In this document: positions 45,488 to 57,400 of the stretch, piece by piece
Position numbering within the stretch: position 1 is the stretch's first letter
Layout of the letters: each line of letters begins with the position of its first letter
Assembly (NCBI GenBank): GCA_963978905.1
Contig: OZ022258.1
Span: forward strand, 31,624,716 to 31,688,715
From: Trichostrongylus colubriformis
Taxonomy: Eukaryota > Nematoda > Chromadorea > Rhabditida > Trichostrongylidae
Direction: 5' to 3'
Length of the DNA: 64,000 nucleotides
The notes under the pieces: generated by a model
What the model was told of the DNA's origin: nothing
Database searches by the model: none
What the model saw: the letters and a program-made list of their open reading frames with translations, nothing else
Position numbers and translations under genes: made by a program

Positions 45488-46409
45488 TTGGGTTGAGGAA
45501 TAAGTTTCCGCAGTTTTTTTGCTCTCTATTTTTCACATTGTTCCCTTCTGCTTTCGAGAAAGCTTATATATGTTTTCCATAGAGCTTTTTTTGCTCTGCA
45601 AAACGTTGCTATCTGTTTTCCGATTCCTTCGATTGCCTTATATTTATGAGGTTTGGACATGGTGAGCTGAAGGCAAACACTGGCACCAAAAAGTACACAG
45701 CAAAAGTGTGCACTTTCGTTATCTGCTCTTCCTCGCCTACCATCAAGGTTGGAGAGAATGTGCATATACCCATTCGATAGAGCTTGTTGCTCTACAGGAT
45801 AATACCATCCATCTTTTTATCTTATCATGTTTAGCATGTGGGAATAGGTTTCCATCCTTTTTTTAAATTCAAATTGCGTAATTCTACAAGATAGTGTTCA
45901 CGGTCTTTGTTAGAGTTGATTTTTGCCAATTTTTGGATCATTTAAAAGGAGTGTCAAGTCGATGAGATCGAGCATTTTCGTGTCGAACATTGTAGAGCAA
46001 AAGAAGCTTTACCGAATGCGCGTATGCACATTCAGATAACGAAAGTGCACACTTTGTGAGTACTGCCTTTGTGAGTCTTAAAACAGCAAAAAGTTGAGCG
46101 TGGTAGATAAAAATTAGTACCATTCTGTACAGCTGAAAAAGCTCTATCAAAACAAATACCTATACACTTTTTGATCTCGATGGCAGACGAGAAAGATGAG
46201 GAGCGCAAGTGCCAATTTTTTCCCTTCAGCTTACTTCATTTCCAAACCTCATGGATAATAGGCAATCGAAGAAATCAAGCAACAGGTAGTCACGTTTTGT
46301 AGAGCAGAAATATCTCCATCAAAAACATATATAAGCTTTGTTGAAGGATGAAGGGAACAATGTGAAAACAGAGAGCAGAAAAAGCGCGGGGATTTATTTC
46401 TCAACCCAA
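45488..46409. mobile_element. Large palindromic element, copy 2 (922 bp)
   Basis: Same termini (TTGGGTTGAGGAATAAGTTT at the left; TTTATTTCTCAACCCAA at the right) and the same spaced AGAGC/GCTCT hairpins as 26061-27435. Much of the central part is missing. TA precedes the left end; the right flank no longer shows TA. Confidence 0.85.
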
Positions 46410-47035
46410 CATTTACTCGCAAGAAGCAGCAAAGAATGCTCTGTGGTGTATTGTGGCTGGTAACCGAACGTGGATCTGTTCTAGCAATTCCACACGCATT
46501 AAGTTGTGGTTAGATATACAAGGAACAGGCACCAAAGCACGTCAAAATTGCATGGCGTGGTTTTTTACAGAATGGTTTTCAAAAAACCAAAAGTTAGGTT
46601 CGAAACTCGTGCAACACCATGTTTTAGTGGTTGGGATAGAACCATGCTTTGAACACCATGTGTTGCACGCTGTACGTTATGGGTCAATGATAGTCTCTGC
46701 TGCAGCACTTCTCTGAAAAAGTAAGGAGTAGAATGAGAACCATGAAGTTGGATGGGCAGTCTCCTGTCATATTTTCACCAATCTAATCTCTTGTCAGGGG
46801 CCTACTAGCCACTCTGAGGTAAAGATGACCTTCTAGAGAAAGAAGTCCACGCAAATCCAAATGAATTCAACACGGGCATGGCATCCAATCCTACATCTAT
46901 CAGGATTTGAAAGGTCATCGATGTGGAACCCTACAAAAAATATCGTGTAGCGTTACGCGTTGGTAGTAATTTGTTGTAGGTGTAGCGCAAGGGTTGCGGG
47001 ACTCAACGCTCACGAGAGGAGGAAGTTGGCCTGGG
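46410..47035. other. Intergenic, nothing recognised
   Basis: No feature supported. Confidence 0.4.
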
Positions 47036-47319
47036 CGGAGGTGGAGCAGTGACAGGTGGCGCACACCTCACTCTCATGGTGCCGGGATCAAATCCCGCAT
47101 CAACGCCCGCCTAGGCCAACCAAGCCTTCCATCCTACGGGGTCGGCAAGTTGGTACCAGAGTCGTCTGGGAGGATAAAAGCACTGACTTGTACATCGGCT
47201 GGCCACCGCAAGTCGTTGTATAGGCCACATCACATTTACCTGCCATCACGATTCTGAATGGAACTAGAATGTGCGGCGCATCCCAGAAAGGGATTCATTA
47301 ACGCCAAAAACTTTAGCCT
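47036..47319 (+). mobile_element. tRNA-derived SINE, copy C
   Basis: Plus-strand copy starting GGAGGTGGAGCAGTGACAGG, with box B-like GGGATCAAATCCC, then CAACGCCCGCCTAGGCCAAC and a body through TGTACATCGGCTGGCC to AACGCCAAAAACTTTAGCC. Confidence 0.85.
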
Positions 47320-48222
47320 TCAACATTATCCTTTAACGGTAGCGCATATCATGTGGGATAAGTTTATGAGCGAATTCACAGAAGCAAATTAACACATTGG
47401 CTACCGCACGTTTTTCCACATGCCTCCCACGTGAGGCATCGCGCGCTCGCCCATGCCAAGGATTTCGTCCCAGCATTGAGACGCATAGTCCCTGAAAGCA
47501 ATTTTTGATACCACTTTTCCAAACTCGATAGATATCGCGCCTATCTTGAGCGCTACTGCAAGATATTGAGTGCTGCGAAAATTCAGATATGCCTGGTTTT
47601 AGATAGCGCTGATCTGTTGTGGTATTTTTGTAATACGTGTTCAGTGGATCATTGCAACATTTGAAGTTTTATTGCCTGTTATTAGTATTATCTATCATTA
47701 CCTGATAATTTTATATATTATGCATATTTATTTATTATGTGTGTTACTAGAAGGTTTGTACTATATTTTGGGTCAGACTTATTTTTCTGAAAAAAACCTT
47801 TTCCTATGAAGATCACTTCTGATGCACCAAATGCATGAAAAGAAACTTATTGAAAAGATGTAAGCGGACCATGTTCACCCTAGATACCCTTGTGCATGTT
47901 GATCAAAACTGATTATTTGTGGATTTTAAATCAGTTGACAGAAGGAAATTTCTGTGCTGCATCCCACCATAAAAACAAATTGCCCCACGCGGCAGAAAAC
48001 GTGCGTCCCAGCATTGGACGCAATTTCCGCAACGTTTCAAAAAGCAACCAAGGTGGTTCGAATATTATACCCATACTTGTGCATGCTGGCCTTCTGCACA
48101 ACACGGTCCCAGTTTGATAGTCATTTTTTCGGATCGAGTTTTTGCTACGTATCTGTTCTACCCCTTCGCTGAAGCTTAGGATGATTTGATCCTGTTATTG
48201 TTGTTTTTGATGCTAATCAATA
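47320..48222. other. Upstream flank of the nAChR gene, nothing recognised
   Basis: Probably contains the promoter, but no motif can be assigned. A short word GTCCCAGCATTG-GACGCA occurs at about 47468 and 48004. Confidence 0.4.
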
Positions 48223-48232
48223 CCCTTTACAG
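48223..48232 (+). promoter_or_regulatory. Splice acceptor two bases before the nAChR ATG
   Basis: CCCTTTACAG then CC then ATG. The pyrimidine-rich tract and AG close to the start codon suggest a spliced-leader or 5' UTR acceptor. Confidence 0.5.
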
Positions 48233-48234
48233 CC

Positions 48235-48402
48235 ATGCTTCTGGCGTTCATTTTGTTGCCACTAGTTCTATGCTCACCTCCGGAGGTGCGGTTAAGGAAC
48301 GACCTTCTGGCTGGTTATGTTCGAGAGGAACGACCGGTATTGGACAGCAGCAAGCCTGTGGTCGTCACTCTTGGTATAGATATGCAACAGATAATCAATC
48401 TG
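48235..48402 (+). CDS. nAChR subunit exon 1 (signal peptide and N-terminus)
   Basis: 56 codons. The hydrophobic leader MLLAFILLPLVLCS is followed by LRNDLLAGYVREERPVL and KPVVVTLGIDMQQIINL, the standard start of a Cys-loop receptor (consensus-like L..LL.GY....RPVL...PV.V..G....QII). The donor GTGGGA is weak, but phase 0 joining to NEKEEQLEVSAW fits the family exactly. Reading through would add 13 residues before a stop. Confidence 0.9.
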
Positions 48403-51400
48403 GTGGGATATGCTGCTTATCTACTTTCCAAGCGTTTTTCATGAAAATCTCGTGTTTTAATGAACTCATCAAACTCATCTTTTTACTATCTGATGTTTCT
48501 ACCCGCTTCACGTGGACGGGCAGGGCGGGATGAGTGGGGGGGGGGGGGGGGAGGGGGATGGGACGTACCTTAGCGGTGGTATCTCAGTAATCACCTCTTA
48601 TAATTAGTGTGATAGAACACTTTGTCACGCGGTAACTTTATTTTCAGACCTTAAACTTGGGTAATTGAACAAAAAATACCGATAAATAACACATCAAAAT
48701 GACTGGACCTGAAATGAAATGCTACAAATACAAAATGATACAAATACAGCATATATAGATATCTAGGCAGAAAGGTTACAAGGATTAATACAATACAAAT
48801 CAATAATAGACACCAAAATCTACCTGCAAATCGCACCAAAACAAGCACCAGTGTGAGCACGACCTGCACGAACTGCACGCACAGAGAGCACCAAAGCACC
48901 AAAGATAAGCACAGATTGCACCACAGCACCGTACTGAAACAAGAATTACAATTTAGAAGGCAAGAAAGCTCCAGAGAGAACAAAGCGCACCTAATCCGGA
49001 CGAGCGAACGGCTACACTGAGGAGCATTTGTTGCGGAGTTGTGCTTTTATGCCCATGCTATCTTTGTTGTGCATCTCCGAAGGCATTTTTATAGAGGGAA
49101 AATGGCAAGAGGGAAATGGTACGGAACGGCTAGACTGTAAACAAACGGTTTCTTCGCTATACAATTTTTGAATCATGAAACTTGCACAAAACGTTATTTA
49201 AACCTACAGATAAATGTTTGTCACTTTGTGATAGTTAGTGAAGTGTATTCAAATTCCCTAAAATTTCTGGTAAAACGTTATCTCCTTTTGAACGCCCTCT
49301 CCAAAATGTATATGTCATCATTCTAACGCCCCTAGCCTAGTTACCCCAAAGTAGTAGGATGGTGCAAAGCCATTCGAAGTTGCTTGCTGTTGTTATCGGA
49401 ATAACGATGTGTTAAAGGGGCCAAAATGGCCCTCGCTTGAATGAGTCCACTTTCACAGTGGCACTAATGCCAGTTCGGGCTATCGGTGGGGGTTTGTCCA
49501 GGTCATCAACATTTATGAAAGAAATCCAAAAAGCAGCACTCACAAGGAGGGCCCTTCAGAGCATGGTGTGTTGCGACAGCGATGTGTACCTCACTGAGAA
49601 TGGCCAGACCAACCTACTGACCTTCCCTTGTTAGCACACTTCGACTTTGTAAGGGTAGTATCGGATCGCATTGTCTCTAATTTGTCCTCCATGACACAAT
49701 GAGTATACCGATACGAAAATGATTGTAGAACGAAAAAGAAGAACAGCTGGAAGTAAGTGCATGGCTACGGTTCATGTGGAAGGATGAGAATCTCCAATGG
49801 CAACCCGGTGTGTACGACAACGTTACAGATCTCCGACATCCGGCTGGAACCCTTTGGCAGCCAGACATTCTTCTCTACAACAGGTGCTTCTCATCGTTTT
49901 GAATGCGATCCACTGATGCTGAGGATTTATTCGTGAATTTGCAGTGTAGATCCAGCGTTTGACTCCATGTACAAAGTGAATCTGCTCAACTACCATGACG
50001 GCTCAGTGAACTGGGTGCCACCGGGGATTTTCAAAGTTTCATGCAAACTCGACATTTACTGGTTCCCGTTCGATGAACAGATATGCTTCTTCAAAGTAAT
50101 TGACTGGTCATGATACTAGTAACTTCGGCATTATTCAACTACCACTACCCAAGACACCGCGATTAGGTAAAAAAAAAGATTTCGCTGAAACTGTGCCTAT
50201 ACAGGTCTTTTGGGATGCTGATCACGAATATGAAATCCTTTTCAGCATTGGCGCTCATTTGGTGTAATTACACTAAGTTGGTGCAACAGCAAAAACCCTG
50301 ATGTCAAAAACGGGTAACATATTCGTGATCAGCACCCTAAATAACCCTCTGCACGAAGTTTCAGCGAAAATTATTTTTTTTTACCAACTCGCGGTGTCTG
50401 GGGTAGTGGTAGTTGAATAGTGCCCGTACTTCCTTACCGTAATCGGAACATTACAGTTTGGCTCATGGTCGTTCAGTAGAGACCAAATCGAGTTAGTAGT
50501 GGGCGACTTCGATTTCTCCGAATACATTCCCAATGGAGAATGGATCATTCTCAGTAAGTACCATCGTGTTAGTTGTATGAGTCACTCACTCTGTAAATAC
50601 AACTTTTGAAATTTAGACTCCATGGCAAACGTTTCTGTTAAGTACTACGAATGCTGCCCAGAAGCTTACGAGGACATCAAATTTACGTTGCATCTTCGAC
50701 GGCGGACACTGTAAGTCAATTATGATTTACTGAGGCTATCAACGGAAAGTGATTACAGTGACTGTAAGCTGTCGTCAGATGTAGCTTCTCTCTAGGGATT
50801 TTGAAGGGAATCCCTGCTTTAAGAGTTGCAGTCACCCCATTATTTCTCTCGCTCTACTACACGTTTTTACTACAACTCTACTACAGCCCCTCCATCACTC
50901 CTCAGACCGAAAGCTGCAAGGATATGCGATCAACAATTATACAGCATTGCGAAATATGTCAACCATGAAGGGAAGCCTAAGACCAAGGGGCGGTAGATTG
51001 CCTGGGACAGCTCGCCGCGCGCGCCAGATGCCTTGCTGATCTCCGTTGTACATTGGAGGCTGCCACCTCCTCACATGACCTGACCTAGCTGGACGGTCCT
51101 GGAATATGAACGAAAGTAGTGCAGCAGTAGAGAAACTAGATAAATCATGATTAAAAACTCGAGGAAAGAGATCCCCTTCCCACTAGCTCCTTTACGCTGC
51201 GCGGCAACGCCCTTGACTAAGCGGCGGGCATCTGATAGGGCGCACCCGACTGAGAGTGCTCAGGGAATATTAGCACGGATTCCGGGTTTTCCAATTTCAT
51301 CCGGCAATTTTGAGGTACCTCTCTTGCACCTATACTTGCTGTTCTCCTTCAATGTATTCCTGAAACAGTTTCAGCGGCAGCCTAATGCGAACGGATTTTC

Positions 51401-54400
51401 TTTTTCAAGAATACACAATCTGCACATAGCCTTAAGCTCCTTCATTGTTGAACGAATCGAATGAATGAAGCACCTTCAAACGAGTCTCCACGGAAAAATG
51501 AGTTTCTTGTCACCCATATGTTCGTGTTGTATTTGCTTGATGATAGGGAACACATGCAAAGTTTCATGCGAAAACGTGAGAATTCGGCAAAGATATAGCT
51601 CCCCAAATTCTTGGCTGGGTGGGCAGGCCTCCGAATGAAAGCCCCGTCCTGTCGCCCGCTGCGTTTGAGAACGGAGAGAACGGAGAGAGGGTTTGTTTAC
51701 GTGTCGTTCTGCATCTACAATGCGTCTCCGACCGCGGACCACGGGGAGGGCACTTTCTCGGAAACCTCGCCCACTCGGCCAAGACTTTGTGGTGCTGTAT
51801 CTCAGCTTGATTCACATTTTTCCGCGTGGAACTTTGCATGCGGTCTACATTAGGCTAATACAACATATATATTAGGTGTATGCAGGATAAATGGCCAAAA
51901 TATAATTGGTCATAACTTAGCTCAGACAGAACTTTATTTGTCGAAATAAAAACCATTCGAAACTACAAAACCATTCGAAACTTGCCAACGATCTGATAGA
52001 AAAAATATGCCATCATGATAAAATACTGGGTTGCAAGAAGTAGTAAAGTCAACAATGGCATTTTTAGCCTGCATCTTATCGGCGAACTCCTTCTGACGCA
52101 GGTTTGCATCGAGAACCCGGAAAGTGTGGTAATCCATTGCGGATAGTTCTGGGGAATAAAGGGGGGGGGGGGGTGAGTGAGACCCTTGATTTCTATCTGT
52201 ATCAGTTTATGCCGGGTGCGCAAAACAACGCAAAACCCCACACTTCGCAAGTCACCCGGCAAAAACCGCTGCAGTTAGGCGTCGCGACTCTCCCCCACCC
52301 CCCTTATTCCCTAGACCTATCCCCAACGGATGACGACTTTTTCCGGGTTTTCGATGCAGACCTGCGTCAGAAGGAGTTCGCCAACACGATGCACGTTGAA
52401 AACGCCATTGATTACTTTATTAATTCTCGCGATCCAGAATTTTATCATGATGGCATATTTCCTTTACCAGATCTTTGACAAAGTTGTGTAGATTTGAATG
52501 GTTTTCTATGTGTCGTGAGTGTGTGAGCTGTGTTGTGTCTGAGCGAAGTTATGGCGTTTTGAAAAAAGTGGTATGTTTTGGACATTTATTTTGCATGCAC
52601 CTTATATATGGGTAACAGAAACACCCTTTTTTTTCGTGGACGATTCTTTCAAGTATATATATATATTGTAACAGGCGACAAATCGCATTCTACTTCTTGT
52701 TGCGAGAAATTGAGGGCACAGAGATTACATAATGTGCCTCAGAAGAGTAAAGAAATGCGGTTTGAAATGATATAAACATTCCACAGGTGGGCATACTAAA
52801 AAATTTACAAGCAAATTGTGTATTACTTGAGCAACGGGAAAAAATTAGCGAGGCTGTGTTACACCTATATCGCGAGAATCCAAACGGGCCCAAAAGTGAG
52901 AAGGCCTGCATCTTAAAACAATAAAATGCATTGTAGCACGGGTCATAGGCCAATTAGAAGAGGTACGTGGAAACCGTACTTTGTCCGATTATAAAAGAAG
53001 AGCAAATAACATTGCTTTACGTTAACATCCATCACTATTTTTTGCGCAGCTACATTTTCTAAATGAATGATCAAACAGCCGAGTCTGCACAAGGGATAAA
53101 GTGAAATTGCTGGACGAGGTATGCAAATTATGCGCAACGGGCTCATCTTCCAACCGCAAAGAGTAGAAACATAAAAGCCCTGCTCCGACTAAACTTGAGC
53201 AATCTGCGTTAAACGAGCCCCAGCGCGAGCCCGCAAATCCGATTTCGTCGCGCAATGACGCGCAGGTCGTTCCATGCCCTGCTGCACTTGGCCTCCAAGT
53301 GAAAGCACCGTATCTTGGCCCGGACCGTGAACACAAATCTGAGTGGTTTCGATCGATCTGGACCTTAAATGACGTGGTGCGTTAAGACATATCCACTGTC
53401 AAAATAGAAAAATAAAATGGTGGCCTGACAAAACGCAAGCAGCAGGCAATATGGCAGTCACCATGTTTCAATAGCGTGATATATCACATGATGTTGTGAA
53501 ATCGCACCCTCGAATAGGCAGTTGTGAAAGAGTTTTCGTGAATTCTATTAGCCATATGTTGCCTCGGGTGTGTACACTTATGACAAAAAAACCGCGTGGC
53601 CGCCCGCGGCGAGGAGTCGTTTGCAGCTTTATCTGTTGAACTAGCAACAACAACAACATAGGCGAACTTTCGAGGCTTCAAAACTGCAATCTCTGAAGAT
53701 CTCTCACAGTATCAGCCCACGTCTTGAGCGTAATTTCAAAGGACTCGCAGTGATGGCGCCGCAAAGCGATTTTTTGTCAAGGTGTGCACACCCTGTCAAC
53801 TCATACATTCATATAAGTGCTCAGAAAGTTAGAAAAAGTTAGCCGAGTTTTGCGAAATCAAACCGTTCGTTTCGGATTTTATTTGCCAATGACAACCATC
53901 CATTCTTTAATATTGGGCTGGGGAATAAGTCCCCGCGCTTTTTTTGAGCCCGTTTTTCACAATGTTCCCTTTATCTTTCTACAAGGTTTATATATGATTT
54001 CGATAGAGCTTCTTTTGCTCTATAAAATGCCTCTATCTGTTTTTCGATTTCTTCGACTACCTGATATTATGAGGTTTGGAAATGAAATAAGCTGAAGGCA
54101 AAAATTGGCACTCTCGACACCTCATCTTCCTAGTCTACCATCGAGATCAAAAAATGCATGTGTATATGTTTTCGATAGAGCTTTTTCAGCTCTACAGAAT
54201 GGTACTACATTTCATTCGAATCGCTCAACTTTTTGCGTTTTTTAAGACTCACAAATGCAGTACATAGCAAAAGTGTGTACTTTGATTATCTTCTCTTCCT
54301 CGCCTACCCTCGAGATTGGAGAGGATGTACATATATGCATTCGATAGAGCTTTTTTTGCCCTACAAGATGATACCACTTTTTTTGTATCGTCCCATATTT

Positions 54401-57400
54401 TAGCATGTAGGAATAAGTTTCCACCTGTTTTTCAAATCAAAATTGCGCAATAAAAATAATTTTTTTCGACATAGTGTTTTGTATCGTTCGATAGATCTCT
54501 TTTCGCTCTACAAGATAGTACTTACGTTTTTTGTTTAAATAAATTTTTGCCATTTTTTAGATCATTCAAAAGTCAACGAAAGCGAGCATTTTCGAGAGAT
54601 GGTGTCAAAAATGCCCGATTTCGTCGACTTTTGAATGATCTAAAAAATGGAAATAATTTATTTAAACAAAAACCGTAAGTACTATCTTGTAGAGCGAAAA
54701 GAGCTCTATCGAACGATACAAAACACTATGTCGAAAAAAATTATTTTTATTGCGCAATTTTGATTTGAAAAACAGGTGGAAACTTATTCCTACATGCTAA
54801 AATATGGGACGATACAAAAAAAGTGGTATCATCTTGTAGGGCAAAAAAAGCTCTATCGAATGCATATATGTACATCCTCTCCAATCTCGAGGGTAGGCGA
54901 GGAAGAGAAGATAATCAAAGTGCACACTTTTGCTAAGTACTGCATTTGTGAGTCTTAAAAACACAAAAAGTTGAGCGATTTGAATGAAAAGTGGTAACAT
55001 TCTGTAGAGCTGAAAAAGCTCTATCGAAAACATATACGCAAACATTTTTTGATCTCGATGGCAGACTAGGAAGATGAGGTGTCGAGAGTGCCGATTTTTG
55101 CCTTCAGCTTATTTCATTTCCAAACCTCATAATATTGGGTAGTCGAAGGAATCGAAAAACAGATGGAAGAGTATTGTAGAGCAGAAAAAGCTCTATCAAA
55201 AACATATATAAGCTTTGTCGAAAGATGAAGGGAACAATATGAAAAACGGGGTTGAAAAAACCGCGTGGACTTATTCCCCAACCCAATATGAAATCCAAAA
55301 AATGCAGGGTCAGGGCAGATGTCTGACTAGCACCGTGTGCAACATGGAGAGACCTAACAGCCCTTGTCGATGCCGACTGATGGCTATCATGTTCGGCTGG
55401 AGCTTGTGGGCCTTGGCGCGTGCTTGAAACCTAAGGAGACCATAGTATGCTAAAAATGAAACGAACCGAAATGAAGAATTCAATTCAGTTTACTGTCTAG
55501 AAGACATATTTGACATGAACTCTCAGCTTCTACGTGAGCTTTTACCATTTTCGTTATTTTTGTTAGTTTAACTGTTCACAATTTTGAACAGGTACTACGC
55601 GTTCAACTTGATCCTGCCGTGCATGTTGACCATGGTTCTGGTGGTTCTTGGATTTACGCTCAGTCCGGAAACTTGCGAGAAAGTTGGTCTGCAGATCTCC
55701 GTATCTTTAGCTATTTGTATTTTTCTGACAATAATGAATGAGATGACGCCACGCACTTCCGAAGCCGTTCCACTTCTCGGTAAGCTCTTCAATTCTTCAT
55801 TGAAAAGCACTGACTGATCAAATGGTCCTCACTTAACTCCCTTATATTTTTGTGAACTCTTCGTTGTAGGCGTCTTCTTCCAAAGTTGCATGGTGATCTC
55901 GGTGCTAGCGACTTCCTTCACTGTGTTTGTACAGAGTTATCATTTTCGTAGCCATCACAACACACTCCGCATGTCGTTCTGGGTCAGTGGTATTTTACAT
56001 TACTGGAGGGTCTGAAACTGCCATGATGTTTTCATTTGTTACCCACCACAACGACATCAAGCGTTTGTCAAATCGAGAATGCTCAAAGACCAGTTTCTCA
56101 GGCCTTCTCTTTACGGTTGCAAGATGAGGGTATTTATGCGCTTTGTTTGGTTTTTGACGCAGGCGGTGGATAATATATCGCACACAGGCAAACAACCGAT
56201 AGTAGTGAACATTTCTAGAATACCCGTAGCGTATGCTTCACCTACCGTCCACCAAGCGTATAGTACATCAAGACTGCCCAATTGGGTAACTAGGTCACGC
56301 GAACTAGATCAACAACATGACATGAACCATTCTGGTCCCGTTGTAGATTAGCCCAATTCGCAGCGGGACTAAGCCTTTACAACGGGACCAGCAGGAATTT
56401 TTTCGCGCACGGTGACCCAGTTTACGTTGCCCGGGGTCGTCACTGGACAGTCCAGACGCACACCCCTTCCCCGTCATACTTCGCCAACCTTGAAGTTACC
56501 ACAAATCTTTGAGGAAGACAATGCGCATCATTCTGTTCTAGGGCATCTTTGGTGACCGCTCTAAAAGCAACTGCAGTCGCAATCCGAAAGCTGTGCTACA
56601 TGTATGCTGAGTTGTGGGCAAAAGCTTCGGTGTCGCACGGAACTCGAACACGCTCTCCATGCTGTTCGGGCATATGTGCTACATACTCATTCAGTACAAG
56701 GTGATCCATAAAAAATGCAGACTGGCACTGCAAATTTCAGTTAAATTTTCATATGCAGCGGCCTACAGCTGATCACTCATTTCGCTGCGATTACTACTAC
56801 ACGATCCTCCGTGTACCTTTTTTCTGCGGGCCAGGCCATGTGGTACCCTGTGGTATAATTTTTCACTTTGTAATACTGCTGAAGCTTCCATGCATTTTTT
56901 ATCGAGAAGCTCATTAAATCTTGACGATGAACAATGTCAATGGGAGAAACTGCTACCCTACTCACCGAGAATGGCGCTTTTGTCCTGAGGACCCAGTCCT
57001 GATCTGTGAGACTAACAGTGAGCCATGGGAGTTGATAGTTACTAGCTTGGTGCCTAAGCCATGCGGTACATGCTATTTTTTCGAGACTTTGCTCCTTTTA
57101 AAGCTCTCAGATATTACGGGCAATACCACCATCGTTGTCTTCTAGCAGTTACTCCCAATGAGTGGATAGCCACTCAATGCCCTCTGTACAAAAAATCAAA
57201 TCCCAATTGAGGAACTTGAGGAACTCCTAGCTACAAGATTGAAGTTAGGCTTAACAACCAAATTTTTCACTTTTTATGTAACGCTCAGTTAAGTAGTTTT
57301 TCGAACACACACGACAATCATTTCTGGGGAAATTTGGAGCAAATAGATCTGACGTGAAATCCAGCTACCAGTACAGCACCTTCTAATGGTTAACAGAGAG

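Noticed and set aside
48651..48983. 110-codon very hydrophobic minus-strand frame in nAChR intron 1
   Set aside because: It lies opposite a CA/GCACC low-complexity stretch, which alone gives Leu/Val/Cys-rich translation. No homology.
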